DNA of 64,000 bases from Hirudinaria manillensis (Eukaryota > Annelida > Clitellata > Hirudinida > Hirudinidae). Numbering within the stretch: position 1 is the first letter of the stretch; the number at the start of each line of letters is the position of its first letter. The notes beneath the pieces were generated by a model that worked only from the letters and a program-made list of their open reading frames with translations, was not told the origin of the DNA and did not search any database. The position numbers were made by a program, and so were the translations under genes. The stretch lies in NCBI GenBank assembly GCA_034509925.1, contig CM067536.1, positions 4,644,501 to 4,708,500 of the forward strand. Direction: 5' to 3'. Positions 1 through 14,012 of the stretch are shown piece by piece.

Positions 1-169
1 CCTAAGCTGCATTTCATTCCCCCTCATTGTCAACCTCAATTACTCCTTCAAAGTAGTTTTTAATTTTGTCTCATTCGTTACACAAAGTAAATAATAATAT
101 AATATAATGTAAATAGTAAGTAATAATATAATCACAATAAAGCACGAATGTTTCGATAATTAATAATAG

Positions 170-2466
170 GATAACTCCTACTTGTACATGGTGCTCGAGT
201 TTGTCAATGGAGGAGAAATGTTTTCTCATCTCAGAAAAAACGGCCGCTTCAGGTATATTAATTTTGCTGTACGATGACTCAACATTTATGACCTAAAATT
301 CCAATCAGTGAGGAACAGTCAAAGTTTTACGGGTCTCAGATAGTTCTTGTTCTTGAGTACCTTCACAACCTCGATATTATATACAGAGATCTGAAACCGG
401 AGAATTTACTCATCGATAGAAGCGGATATTTGAAAGTAAGTTGAATTTAAAAATTTATGTATACCGACATTTAAATCTTCATCAAGCGTACTATTTTAAC
501 AGTTCACTGATTTCGGATTTGCCAAGCTTGTAAAATCAAGAACATACACTCTTTGTGGCACGCCGGAGTACTTGGCTCCAGAAATAATACAAAATAAAGT
601 TAAGTGTTTCACTTTAATTAAGTATCTTGATCATTTTCATTGCTCATATAAATTATACCTTTTCTGTATTAATATTTTTGACCTCCAATTAAAAATTTTG
701 TCAGAAAACCTAGCCTCTCACGCTTTTCTCGTATGTTATACGAGTGCTACTCCGCAATTTCCTTAAATTTCCTTAAAACAAAGCATCCGACTTTTCAGAA
801 AATTACGTGCCTGTGCATTATAGTGATCCAAATATATACGGATATATGAACTCTTTCAAGTGCTCTGACTTGAGAACGTGTATGAATTTTTTGTCAGAGC
901 CCGGCCTGGCCCGAGGGACTGTCATTACCAAGCATGTGAGCTCTAAGTGAGAGAGAATGTGAACGATTGCACGCCACATAGCAAACAATGTCCTAGCTAA
1001 ATGCTGCGATTTAATGCTGCTTTGAAAAATACATTAGCATTCCAAGATCGGAATATCCTCAAAGGAGAAACTTATACCTTTTTCAAGAAGGTTTCACGTG
1101 AGTTAAAGGCTTTGATTGTAAAAAATGTGATTCTCAGTGGTGACGATTCAAGCGTTGGAAAAATAAAGTGTCCGGTTAGAAAAAAATGAAACTGGAAATG
1201 AAGATTGTGAAAACGCCATTAGCTAGTTGGACTCTGATATCGTCAATAGTTTCGTCCGAGACAAAGTGGTATGCCTGAAAAGTATGTTAAGTTGTTAATA
1301 TGAGCAGAGCACTCTCAATAAATTCATAGCAAATTCCAAGACAAATTCTGAAAAGAAAAAGTCTATCCAGGTTGATGAGATCAAAGAAATCAGATACCAG
1401 ATTCTTGGAAAAGAAATTGATGGCACGTATCTGTTTAGACTCGGAAAAATTCTTGTTATTTAGCTTGAATTCAACGTACTAGTATGCTGTTTATTAGTGG
1501 CAGTTTTAGATAATAAATTACATTTGCGCTTGCAACTGCGCCATGATAAGGTAAATCTTCATGTTGATTATGCTTTTCTAAATGTTGTTCAAGTTTAAAA
1601 TTGTGCTTACAACATCGCTTAAAATAAAAAGTACAAAAGTAGAACCTGTGCAACATCCAGTGTAAATTTTTTTGATCACTTTAATGTACTTATATAAAAA
1701 TTCGACCTATAATCGATTGGAACATTTTTCTAGGGATACAACAAATCAGTTGATTGGTGGGCTTTCGGGGTCCTTCTCTACGAAATGATATCAGGATATC
1801 CACCGTTTTTTGCCGATAATCCAATCCAAATCTATGAAAAGATAGTTGCTGGAAAGGTAGAGTTCAGAACATTGGTGACTTAAACAGCACATCTTGACCT
1901 ATTAACCAGGCCATGACCTACTGCTCACCCAAAATCATAAATTATTATATCCTGATTTTGAGTTATTACACGGATCGGTATATTTCAACAACTTTGCATT
2001 GATTATTTTCAAGGTCAGATTTTCTCCGATAGTCTCTGGAGAACCGAAGGATTTGATCAAGCATCTTCTTCAGGTTGACGTCACAAATAGGTTTGGAAAT
2101 CTGAAGAATGGAGTTCAGGACGTTAAACAACACAAGTGGTTTGCAGATGTCGATTGGATGGCCATCTACGAGAAAAAAGTATCTTTCTGCATTTTTTGCG
2201 TTAATTAATGTTCTCAACCTATCAATCATTTTTTCTCGCGGTTAACTTATGCCATATTTATGACAAAGGCTTTCTACGCATCATTTACTCTACAGTCATT
2301 ATAACTACTCAGCTTTTCAATATTTTTTTAAACTATTTAGATTCCAGCTTCTTTTATGCCTCCCGAGAAAGATGATGGCGATCCAAGCAACTTCGACGAC
2401 TACGACGAAGAGCCCCTTCGCATATCCATGAGCGAAAAATTCGCTGCTGAATTTGCCGAATTCTAG
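170..2466 (+). CDS. PRKACA-like: cAMP-dependent protein kinase catalytic subunit, 3' exons (5' end outside window)
   Basis: Serine/threonine kinase that phosphorylates cytosolic and nuclear targets when cAMP releases its regulatory subunit. Six exons are readable: 170-252, 309-435, 503-598, 1734-1856, 2014-2178 and 2341-2466, all with GT-AG introns. They give the hinge (LYMVLEF), catalytic loop [11 protein letters not shown], activation loop with the phosphorylated threonine context [14 protein letters not shown], the DWWAFG helix F segment and [15 protein letters not shown]. The AGC tail has FDDYDEEP and ends in EFAEF, close to the vertebrate EFSEF end. The ATP-binding glycine loop and lysine must lie in exons left of base 1. 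Bases 1-169 are the end of an intron. Intron 599-1733 is 1.1 kb and holds nothing I recognise. A likely polyadenylation signal AATAAA is at 2647. Assignment to PKA-C rather than another AGC kinase is firm from the tail. Confidence 0.95.
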
Positions 2467-2690
2467 CCATGAATACGCTTCGAGAACATTTCCATCGTTT
2501 TCAAATTTTGATTTGATAGAAACTTAATCATTGACTGATGTCTGGACCCACCCAATTTCGAAAACATAAAAATTATCAGCGGACTGTCAGTTCACTTTAT
2601 TGGACCAAAAAAGCATGCCATCCTCAACAATAACGTTCAATCAAAAAATAAATTGTATCTATAGTAGTATATATTCCGAATTGAAAGTGT

Positions 2691-5600
2691 TTACAAATGT
2701 TCAGATGATTTCGAGCATGAGTTTAACAGAGCCTTGTTCTTCCTGTAGAATCTATTGTCAGATGGATCAAAGCCTTGCTCAGAAGCACCAAAGCAGGCCC
2801 AAGAAGGAGTTGGAGATGCATAATCCAAAGAACCAAATGTTTTGGCTCCATTACTCGAAATATATTCATTATTGAGTTGGTGAAAGCGATCATAATCAAT
2901 CCAGGTGTGCCAGATGCCACCAATGTGAAACTGCATAAAGATAAGCAAAATTATGTTAAGCTAATTTTTTAAAAACAAGTAAATTACTGTCTGCCTGAAA
3001 ATGTGAGAAACATTGCAAACCTTTTTGTGGGCAATTAAAAGGCAATTTGAGTGAGCATGTTCCGAGGCAATTTCATAATCATCCAATCGCTCCACAAGAA
3101 GCTTTACGAATTGGACAACTTCCTCATGCCATGGAACATTCTCCATTGTCATATTTTTGCTGGACTTATTGTCACCACAGTATGTGACTCCCTGCATTTG
3201 TTTATTTTTTATTGTTAAATTATACTAAATCAAATTAGAAACAAAAAACTATAAAGATTATAAATGACAACCTTAACTTCAATAAAATCAGGATTTCCAA
3301 TATAAACAAGCTTCGAATAATCTTCAATGTCTGCTGTATTATATCCTTTAACTAGGGTCAATCTGTAAACAGTTCTCTGACCCTAAAATTAAATTTCATG
3401 TGAAAATTCTATTGACTGATTTTGCATAATTTCCACATGCAAAATTATAATTCAATAACCCCAATACAAGAATTTAAGAATTAGTATTGACTTTCAATTA
3501 AGACATGATGCAGATTATAATCAATAAACTTGAAATAAGAAAACTTATTTAAAGGCGAGCAATTAATGACACAACCTTGCTGTTGAGAGCTCGAAGGCAT
3601 TCAATGAATCTCTCCCAGAAGTCTTTGAAGAGAGGTCTGTCCACTTTTTTAAGATTTTCCTTAGTGCCAGCATCAACACTTACATATAACTGAGTAACAG
3701 GATCAAGATTCCTGAAAATTACAATCCAAAATCAAAATTAGACGGCAATGAACATAAAATGACCGCCACAAATGTTATCTTGGCCATATATACATTTAAA
3801 GCCAATAATTGTTACATAAAATGAATACAAATATAAAATATATATTACTTAACAATGTGAACAAAGACTTCAAACTAATCACCAAACCTGATTGACTCAG
3901 GAAATTGAGCATTTGTTACCAGGAAGCTTGAGATATTGTTACCATGAAGAAGGCCTAGGAACTCATTAATCTTTGGGTACATGATGGGTTCACCAACCAA
4001 AGACAAGGCACAATGTCTTGGCTTCAGACCTTCTTCAAATCTGTCAGTCTTAACTCCTGGTACTCCTGCAATGATTTGTAAAAACATTAGATAACATTAA
4101 CCATCATACTGACCTAAGAGTACCTCTGAATTGTTTGATCATGTTGATATGATTGGAAAGAGCACCATCAATTATCAATTGGGGCTCATCCATCTTCCAC
4201 CTCCATTCGGTTCCAACTGGATTCGTGTGGTGTCTAACAATCACATCAATTAAGAAATTAATTATCTGACTTTAACTGCCAATTTTTCTGAAAGATGTTA
4301 AGAAATGTTGAGTACTCACCTCCAGCAGAAGACACATTTGTTAGCGCAGGCAAGACTTGGAGTTGTTTCCATGCATCTATGACTTTCAATGCCATAAAAT
4401 GTGTGTTTATAGCATCCTCCCCTGCCCCTCAGCATGGACTGTAATGAATTATTATTTCTTAATAAATCATAAATATCCATAACTTATTGAACATAAGATG
4501 AAAACAAAAATTAAAGCTTTAAAAAGAATAATCAGGGAACACAAAAAAGAGAACACAAATTTCACATAAACTCACCTTAGTCCACCTGCACAACTTGACA
4601 CCTGAATGACTTCCAATCAACTTGTAACCTTGTTTTTCTAATGATTGCTTGACAGTGGGTGTAATCATTTCTGAAGGCTGCAAATTTTTCTTTGTTCCCG
4701 ACAATGTCTACAAATTTATTGAAAATAACATTTAATACTTCAAAATACGTAAAATCATAAACAAACCTTTGATTTATTCTTTAAAGCTTTACTAAACATA
4801 TCTCCTATGTCCTCCAAGTCAAGCAACTCCTCTGAAATCTCACCAGAATGATTTTCATCTTCTTCTTCCTCCTCTTCCTCATCATCATAACAACTATCAG
4901 AATCATTGGTAACTAATGTTGAACCATCTTTTGTAGTCTGAGATTTTAATTGAAAAAATCAACATTTTAACTAGAAGTGAAAATCATCATGATTTAAACA
5001 AGCAGTTGGACAATTTGAGCAACAAATTATCACCCACACATGCGCAATTGTCAGAGCATTTTCCATTCTCATCACTTTTCTTTGGAGTTTCACCATCTTC
5101 AACAAACTTTCCAAAAATTCTCAACCATCTTTGGAATGCAGAATCTACATCTGTAGTGCAAAATTACATATTTGCAGTTTGTGATTTAAATATACCTAAC
5201 TAGAAATAAACTGTAAAAATATTTAAACTAAAAGAAATTTATAAAGATATTTTGAAGCTCAACACAAACTTTCTTTATGATCATCTATTATGAAGTTCTC
5301 CAAAACTCTCCTAGCTCCTAACTCTTTGAGATCAGTGTCCAATTTCTTTCCAACCTGTCATTCAATCCTCCATGAATTTTCACTTTAAGATATTATGAAC
5401 ACAAATATAAAAACCTCTGCAAAATGATCAGCATAGCATGAGTTTCCAAGACTGACAACACTATAAGAAACATTATGGAAGTGATCTCTGGAAACCCTGA
5501 AGTCAAGGACAAGATCACCAAGATGTCCAAAGAACCATTCACATCCTTCTGCAGGCTTTCCCCATGTGTGAGTGGACACTATGAAGATGGACAGCACAGA

Positions 5601-6483
5601 TGTGCTTGACTGAATATAATATATTGTTTAACAAAGTGCTAGCAGCATGGTTTGGTTTACATTCAATCCTATTTACTATTTGTCAATGAAATAAAAAAAT
5701 GATATTTCAAAAGATTGATTTGAATAATTAATAAAATTTTAAAATCTTAGTATTGTAACTTAATTTTAAGTAACTTAAACCTGTTTTAAACTGTGGAATT
5801 ACTATTGATACTTATTTTTTTGTAACTTGATAAGATTATTCACATATTATAATAAGGCAAATAAATCACACTCTTGTGGCATATTCTACATGCCTATAAA
5901 TATTCTTATCTGGATTAATATTAAGAAACCAAGGATTAATTAAAACTCAAAAAGATTCTGCATAAAACTTTCATATCCTACTCAAAATATAACAATATTA
6001 ATATTAATATCAATAATAACCTCTGATTCTAACTTTCCTTCATGATCATATTCTTTCAAATCTTGAACTTCCACTTTCAAATTCTTCTTTTTTGCTTCCT
6101 CAGCCAATAATAATGCTAGTTTCTGTAAACTAGCTTAACTTAAAAATTTGCCTTAAAATAATAGGAAACCTGGCAAGCATTGAATAAGCTAACCTTAGAA
6201 TTGCCACTTTCAGAAGCAAAGAATATTTTTATTTTGTTAAACTTTGTACCCTCTACTTGCTTTTTATATAATTTATCTTTCTTCGTTTGATATTTCTTGT
6301 CATTTGTCTAAAAGTTTCATAACACTTATTTTACCTAAATAATGGACAGAACCAACAATATTACTCATCCCAAACCCATTGAAAACTTTTAAAAGCTAGA
6401 TATCCAATAGTAAGTCCTGCACTGAAGCAAATTATCCCTTTTGCGCCAATGTGCTTCAAAAACCTCCATGTAAAACTGTCCAT
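2691..6483 (-). CDS. TYW1: tRNA 4-demethylwyosine synthase TYW1
   Basis: Radical-SAM enzyme that condenses N1-methylguanosine-37 of tRNA-Phe with pyruvate carbon to form 4-demethylwyosine, the second step of wybutosine synthesis. Exons read from about 6483 (start ATG at 6481-6483; a hydrophobic N-terminal stretch suggests a membrane anchor) down to 2691. The flavodoxin half has [11 protein letters not shown] (about 6200) and [19 protein letters not shown] (5500s). An acidic linker lies at about 4860. The radical-SAM core has the iron-sulfur motif CANKCVFC (about 4330-4360), the [10 protein letters not shown] motif (about 3990) and [13 protein letters not shown] (about 3680). The C-terminal wybutosine-domain exons are 3021-3191 and 2691-2930. 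At least fifteen exons are visible. The first 5' splice site (after SFQW) is a weak GTTTGG. The domain order matches eukaryotic TYW1. The gene runs tail to tail with PKA-C, with about 225 bases between stop codons. Confidence 0.93.
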
Positions 6484-7912
6484 CCTTGTAACTGTAATGT
6501 AAAAAAAACTAAATGCTTTCTCCCAACACTAAACGTAAATAAAATCATTTTTCGCACAAAATTAAATTTAGGAAAACAGCTGCATGACTTCTTGCCAATA
6601 TCAATGTTCAAACTTAAGGAGGCACGAAAGTTTGAATGACTCAAATCCAGCGTAGTTTTAGAAATAAATACTTCAAAAATCAAATTAAAACATTTCAAAT
6701 AAAACAACTAAGCACTAACACGTGAAGTCTCTCGCCCTCCCGCTAGTGAACTATACAGAACAACATAAACAAATGGGATGTAACAATTTTGCATTGTAAT
6801 AACACATTAAAAGTATAATAAGACATTTAAAAGTAATAGCATCTAAAATAATTATTCACTCAAAAGTAATAGCATTTGATATTGACCTTAACTTATTTTT
6901 AAATAACATCCGTAAAAAGTAGAGGTAACTTTGTCTTTTAAAAATAATTTTCGTTGTATCCCATGTAAAACATGAAACAATGGTTAAACTTAGAAATGGT
7001 CCGTGAAAACTCGTTATATTTAATTTACAAACTAAGAAGCTTAAAACTAGATACCATCCTATGCATTAAGTATTTGCTTTTCATATTAACTCTAATGTGC
7101 AAGAAAACAATAGTAAGCAAACTGGTAACGTGCGTTCTCTTTCACCTAAGCATCTTAGGGGTAACCGTATTCATCGCCCCTCATTTTAAATGTACTCCCC
7201 AAATGTTAAAAAGTGGCACTTAAATAACATTTAAGGATAAATTCGCCGGCCAAAGTAACAAAACGAAATTCATGTGCAATTGGCATTACGACCACTAATA
7301 GATCTAGCGAGTTTCTAGAAAAAACAAGTGGATGAGAACTTAATCTTTATATCGAACCAGTAAAGCTTATAGAAGCAGACGGCTTTGTACTCTTCCAGAT
7401 GTTCCATCCATCCATCCATCCACCCACCAACCCAACCAATACACATATCCCAGATAACACACCCCGGAGGGGTTCCCGGACAGGCATATTTGCTAAGATA
7501 TCTTAGTTGTTTTGGCGAAGATTCCACTCACAAGATACTACATTTCGATGTTTGTCCCCTTGCTAGATTTCACCCTGTTTCAAACTTTAGTTCCCATTTG
7601 CCAGTGACAATGACATAAGTGCCGTGTTTATATGGCAACCACCAATTAAAAAAAAGCTAACCTCCTGCCGGAAACAAATTAATTTTGAAAAAATATTGAA
7701 TACTTTCAGAACAACTTAATGGCTTTAGACTGCTTACAAACCATGCTTGATAAAATATTTTAATGATAAAACTAACTCGTCAATCAGAGTAAAAACGTGG
7801 ACTATAAAAAAAGTTTATCACATAATTCATGAAGGCACAGGCATTAGCAACACCAGCAAAGTGAATAAATCATGTTCAGTTCAGGAAACCAAAATGTGAG
7901 ACTAGACTGATT
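6484..7912. other. intergenic region between TYW1 and merlin
   Basis: This holds the TYW1 5' flank and the merlin 3' UTR. Short open runs occur on both strands but none shows a recognisable domain or splice context. A degenerate (CATC)n/(CACC)n microsatellite lies at 7401-7438. No gene is supported. Confidence 0.6.
7401..7438. repeat. (CATC)n-like microsatellite
   Basis: Four to five copies of CATC grade into CACC/CAACC units. It is a simple short tandem repeat in the TYW1-merlin intergenic region. Confidence 0.8.
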
Positions 7913-10900
7913 TCAAAGATCTTCAAAGAATTGTACTCTTGACTTTGTTGTCCCCACTTTAATCTATTGCATTTTAAGTTGGATTTACAGGCTATAAACC
8001 AGGTTATAAATGTTAATTACATATATAAGAAGTGACAGTTGATGAAGTCATGTTGCCAACCTAGCAAAGCATTTTTGGGACAGGGGTCTCCATAAATGCT
8101 CCAAGCACCCCTGATGCTTAAGGCATCATATAACCATTTTTATTATTACTATCAGTAGGATAAACAAATGAAGTCAGAAAATGAAACAAGGAAAAGATTT
8201 GTAACTTTCCCATTACCAAGAATTTATTCTCTTCTTCTGATGAAAGTTGATCATGCAGTTTATCATTGTGAGACTGCTTCTCACCTACCTTTAGTACTTC
8301 AATCTCACTCTTTAAATTCTTGAGCTGCTTTTGAAGATGCTGACCTTTCTCCAGAAATTCCGATCTTTCAAAAAATCACCCTTGAAAATCTTTTAAATAA
8401 TTCCATGTGGAAAATGCATGAAAGTTGACAAACCACCTGCTCAATACCAACTAAAATTTCTATAAAATGCAACACAGTCTTACCTATCTTTGTCAATTTC
8501 TCGAGAAAGTGAACTGACATCTAAGGGGAGGATGTGTGAGATATCGCCATTACCAGTTGCTTCAATTGCAGGGGTAAAATTCTGAAACTATTAAAAGATT
8601 TAGTAGATATACCAACAATAGTGCATGAAATGATTTTGAATCAATGATTATCAATGGTGTAATTTTTAAAAGAAATCCTAAATACTGTTATTTGATGATC
8701 ATTATGATTATTGCAGTAAATACTCCCTTAAATCACTAGACACCCATAATCCTTACTCAGACAAGGCAGACAAAACAATGCCTGAATAAATAAATAATTT
8801 GTCAATGGATGAGTATCTCAATCTTATTCAAAAGATGAATCTAATAAAACATTGATGACACTGACAAAGATGGAGCACGCAAATAAAAGAATGGCGATAT
8901 CATATTTTGTCAAGGTTGTCAAGTGATATTTGGCTCTTGCTGACAAAATACTCAGCTATGGCCAATCCACAATAATGATTTTTTTAGATCTATAGAATAC
9001 TACAATTTGTTCAGCAAAAATCATTTTCGATGTCCTTAAAATTGCATGCTTAAGACAAGTTACTACACCCAAAATTCAGATCCAAAACTTTACTAGATCT
9101 TATTCAATTACTCCAAGGAATTGTTTTTAAGACTTTTACCTTTGTCAAAATTATGTTTTTCCTTCTGCCAATCCAATTTAGATTATTACTTTGCAATTAT
9201 TTTGTGAACAGTTTAATCATATGTCCCATGCTATTTTGTTGGTGTAACTATTTGAGATAAATAAATTATGTCCATTTGGTTACAAATAGTGTCTGGATCT
9301 CTCAGATTCACAAATAACAGAACAAGACAGATACAAGATTAATATTATCAAAATAAGCCAAACAATAAAAAACAAAATATCAACAATTAATTCAATGAGG
9401 TACCTTGCTCACATAGAGTTTGAAAAAATCTTGAAATTTTTTTCTAGACTCCTCTTCAGCAATTCGAGTTTCTGTAAGTTCTGCTTTCAATAGATTTGCT
9501 TCTTTTGTCCTAAAAAGATCACAAAATTAAAATGTGATTGGAGAGCATTTTAAATGTTTCAATAATAGCCAAAAAAGGTAATAAAATTATTAAGCAATAT
9601 TTCTCATCATATTTGCAATCAAAAATTGCCTCATTTAATATTATAATAAATTTAAAATAACATACAAACCTCCGATCGCATTCCTCCACAATTTGAACGG
9701 CCATCAGTTCTGCTTCAACTGCTCTTTTCTCAAGAAATACCTTTTCCTCTTCAGTCTAACAAATCCAAAAAACTTCTATTGTGATGATATCCCAATTACA
9801 TAAAATTAGAATGTCTGTTAATCTATTAATATTTTTGTTGAAATACTATTAAAGTGAATAATGTTATCAAAAACAGATTTATGAATTTAAAAGCTTACCT
9901 AAAGATATAAATTTTAAAAATTTACCTTAATAGAAGTAAGCTGGAGTTTCTGTTTTTCAATTTCAGTTTCTGCTTCTTTCAATTTCAATAAGCGTACCTC
10001 CTCTTCAATTAGAGAAACTTTTTCATTCAAGAGTTCTGCAGTTAATTCTGATTTCAACTGGTAACAGCAATATTAAATAAATTAGTCTAATGAATTTACA
10101 TTTCATTGCAAGAATTGCTCTTTTTATACATCAAAACATCGCCAATTACCTACCAATGCATCTTTTGACGTCTGCAGTTCTCTTTGAAGTTGATGGTATT
10201 TATTTTCAAGTTCCATCATTGCTCCCTCCTGTTCTTTTTGCTTTTTCTCAATTGCCTCCCTGAGCCTTTTCTCCTTCAACAACATCTCTCTTTCCACCTT
10301 TAATTATTGAGAGTACTTTCATCGATAACAATATTATACAATAGCATACGATATTATAAAAAAACAAGTATTTTCTAAATATGTTTATTAGAAAAGGAAA
10401 ACTATGGAAAACTCCAGAAAGTAACATGAAACATATTTTTGAAAAAATGAATCAACTTTGTAAAAAAAAATTCAAGAAGAAAAATTAACCATTTTCAATG
10501 TTTTCTCCTCTCTAGCTTTCGTTTTAATCTGCTGAATTTCTATATTGTCTGGTTTTCGTCTATTCATAAATAAATCATAATTGCCTTGGCACAAATCCAG
10601 AATCTGAATATTAAAAATTAATTGTCATTAACTTTTTACAAACCTCTGGAAAATACGTTGATGTTTTGCTTAATTTCATTGTCATTTTTAAGTCAATAAA
10701 AACAAAGTTCAACTTAAAACAAATGATATCCTTACCACTTTATTTATTTTGACTTTCTCGGTCACAAAAGTGAAATCGGGTGACTTCCTATCATTCATTT
10801 TAATAATAAACTGAAATATAACAAAAATATATTGAAGAAAGGGTTTGAATTAGTAGGCACAAAAAATAACCTTCTTATCTTTATATGCAACATCTTTGAC

Positions 10901-13356
10901 TTCATTCCAAGGAAAAGTTATGATTGGCTTTAAGCGATTATCTAACTCATAAATGTTGAGACCAAAACTTGTAACCCCAAGCCATAAATCAGTTTTCTTT
11001 TTATTCTGAAAATACTTTCTAGCTTATGATCTACTTAATCTAAATAAAGTCAAATCAAAAGAAATTAAATTGAAACTCATTTGGAGCATTAGCAGGATTC
11101 TCAGACAAAGGAAAATCAAGCCATTTTTTGTAATTTCTTATCATCTAATTGAAGTTTTAATATTTCCAGAACAAGATAGTTCTCTTCAGTTGGTTATTTT
11201 CTGGAGGTAACTTGGTTGATAATGTTAAAACACTTCTTTGCTCATTTCCAGAACTAAAGCTCTCAAAATCTTACTGACAACTCCCCTAATTGAGTTAATT
11301 CTCTTTGAGGATGAGATATACCTTTATAGAGAGATCCCAATAATTTAGCAGTATTCTTTAACTGCATCTTTATGATCAAAGCTCTGGCAATACTCTGTCG
11401 CTACTGATTTTCCAAACATTAAGCACTTCACATAATTTTTTAAAATTTCCAAGTAAAAGTAAAAATAAACATTCAAATAGAGTTTTTATATTTAAACACT
11501 TTAATTTTGATGATTGCAATCAGTAAATAATTATTTCCCATCCCAAATGTTACTTAGTTTTCCTATACTCATGCTACAAACCATAAATAGGTAAATTATA
11601 TAATATTAGCCATATATATACCTATATATGTTACTTTGTAACATATTACCTATATTACATATTACCTTTCCATAATGAAATAATTTGGAGAAATATCATA
11701 GATGCCTAAATAAGTCTAAAAGACATTTATAACCAATAAGTACAAACTTTAATCTGAAAATAGTTGACACCATACATCTCCAGGTTCTGCACAGCTTTCA
11801 AATATTCCAATTCAGCATCTTCCCTGTCAGTTTAAGAAATACTTGAACATTCAAATATTAACCAAAGAGACTGAAACTTTAGAATTTCATGAAACATTTT
11901 AATCCTCATCAATTTAGTTCCATTTCATAAATGATACATATATGACTCATTGTTCAAAGGTTTCAGAATTAAATTATATTACATATACAATTCAGATCAG
12001 AAGTGCTTCATGAAAATTTCAAATTTAAGTCAAAATTCTTGAACATCAAACGGCATAATTGATTCAACTTTTATTGTTATGCCACTACGTCACATTACCA
12101 CATTCAAAACACCTTACGGTTTCCAATATGGGTTTCCTAAGAATAAAATGCTTAAATTATTAAAACATTTTATTGCTTGTATCAAATTTGTGTTCACAGA
12201 CCCTTCAACTAAATATTTGTATAATATAAAGTATTTATTTATTTATTTGAAGAAAATCTTAGCATCTTGATGCAAATTCAACATCCACACAAACTTTGTT
12301 AGTCCTTTGACTTCTATGTGCCATTGTTCAATTTTTTCAATCCACATTTCAGGTGACATCTGGAACTGGTCTAGAACTCGTTGAGGGATCAAATCCTCTT
12401 TTAAAAAAGTGTCCACATCTAAGTGAAAATCTTCACAATCTCCATACTGGAAGGTAATTGAACAATTCATTGTTTTGTTAATAAAGCAAAAATCATTTAA
12501 GATATTTAATATAAATTTTGATATTTGAACATTTTTGAAAACTAAAACTAATAAATATTTTAAAAAACATGTGAGGTCATCAAGGTATCAAGGGCTGACA
12601 TTGACAAGGACTAAACTTAATAAATATTTCATTATGCATAAAATATGTATATTCACTGAAGATTGGTAGTGCAAAATGATTCCTCGTTGAAACACTATAA
12701 TTTATTATTATAAATTGGAAAGTAACGAATACAAATGATACTTTGGCTTGAAGAACATAAGATGCAAGAAGAACAGTTCTCTCAGGAGGGCAGTAGATAT
12801 CCATGCTTATAATGGAGTGTTTAATTTGACAAAACAAATAATGGCAGGTAGCATCTTGTGTGATATCTTCAACAACGTCCTCAGGATAAAATTTAACTCT
12901 TAAATAAAATGAAGCTGGAGACTCTCTCTTGGAGCTCACTTCAGAAACCTGTCATTATTAATTAACCTTTAGTAAAAACAAGAATGCAATGAAATAGTAA
13001 AGAAACACCTTTTTGTGCAATTTAAGCCAAACCAATTCTCCCTTATCATTGTAAAATTGAAGACCAAAATACCAAACTTCCCTTAAACCTAATGTTCGGC
13101 ATACCAATTCAAATAAATCTTTTCCACTGGATTTTTGCTGGGGAAAATAAAATGTGGCCCTTTCAAATTAAGATTTGTATGCTTCTGTACACAATTTCGC
13201 CATTAAATAATCTTAATAACTAAAGAAGTTTGGAACATTCCAAAAGTATATACGAACATTTATTTCGAAGCGCATATCAGGCATCTCGTATGACCTAATG
13301 CAAACGGGGAATGGCCTGAGTTTTGAAGAACTCCTTCTTCTTTCAGTTAAAGACAT
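7913..13356 (-). CDS. NF2: merlin (neurofibromin 2), FERM-domain tumour suppressor
   Basis: Cortical membrane-cytoskeleton linker and upstream activator of Hippo signalling. Exon 1 (13258-13356) starts MSLTERRR and joins the next exon ([16 protein letters not shown]). FERM motifs follow in order: [80 protein letters not shown] and [15 protein letters not shown] long charged coiled coil comes next, then [20 protein letters not shown], which matches the merlin C-terminal region. The last exon is only 51 bases (7913-7963) and encodes [10 protein letters not shown], equivalent to human merlin KSRVAFFEEL. It is joined by a GTAATG donor after EEENKFL. ERM proteins end differently (actin-binding FEAL tail), so merlin is preferred over ezrin/radixin/moesin. 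Length and exon order look complete. Confidence 0.93.
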
Positions 13357-14012
13357 AACTTTTAACGACGAACTTTTTTCGCGGTTCTGTTCTGAAATTT
13401 ACACGAGCACCTGTTACACTCTAAAGCCTCCCTACCCCACCACATTCCATCACCGTTTTGGAGATTTTAAAAGTGAAATCAATCAAAAATGAATTCCAAT
13501 ATTTAGCCACTCGAGAAGGCCTACTGACAGAGGCAAGAGCTTTTCCCTTCTACTCTTGAAGAAAGTACTGATAAATAAAAATATACATTTATAAGTTATT
13601 TTTATAGTTCCCCAGCTCTCGCACCTAACAGTCCCTGTTAAGCAAATATCGACCTAAGTTTTACTAGAACTTCCTTAATTTCTCTTTACTGTACGTTCGG
13701 ATTCGAAATATCTAGTCCAAGTTTACTAAGGCACCAACTGCATCAGCGCATCCCCAGTATAGGCCAACATGAACTTGGCTCCTTGTTTTTCAACTCCACC
13801 AAAAGACGTTTTATATAAATATTTGATCGCCGTTCTATAGAGGCAGCATAGCGATAGAAATTCCGTGGGTTTTAGTCACCCTTTCACCCAAATGATTTTT
13901 TGTTGAAGCATTTGATAATGAATATCTATCAAATAATGCTATATGATAATATTTGATTGACAGCACTGCAAACAAATCTGATGTTTGAGAAAGTTTATTA
14001 TATTAAACAAAA
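13357..14012. other. intergenic region between merlin and CLP1
   Basis: Merlin 5' flank (the likely promoter side) followed by the CLP1 3' UTR. No coding exon, RNA gene or clear repeat is visible. Confidence 0.6.

Noticed and set aside
12580..12939. 119-codon frame as a separate gene
   Set aside because: Its first part is a merlin FERM exon; the rest is read-through into the intron.
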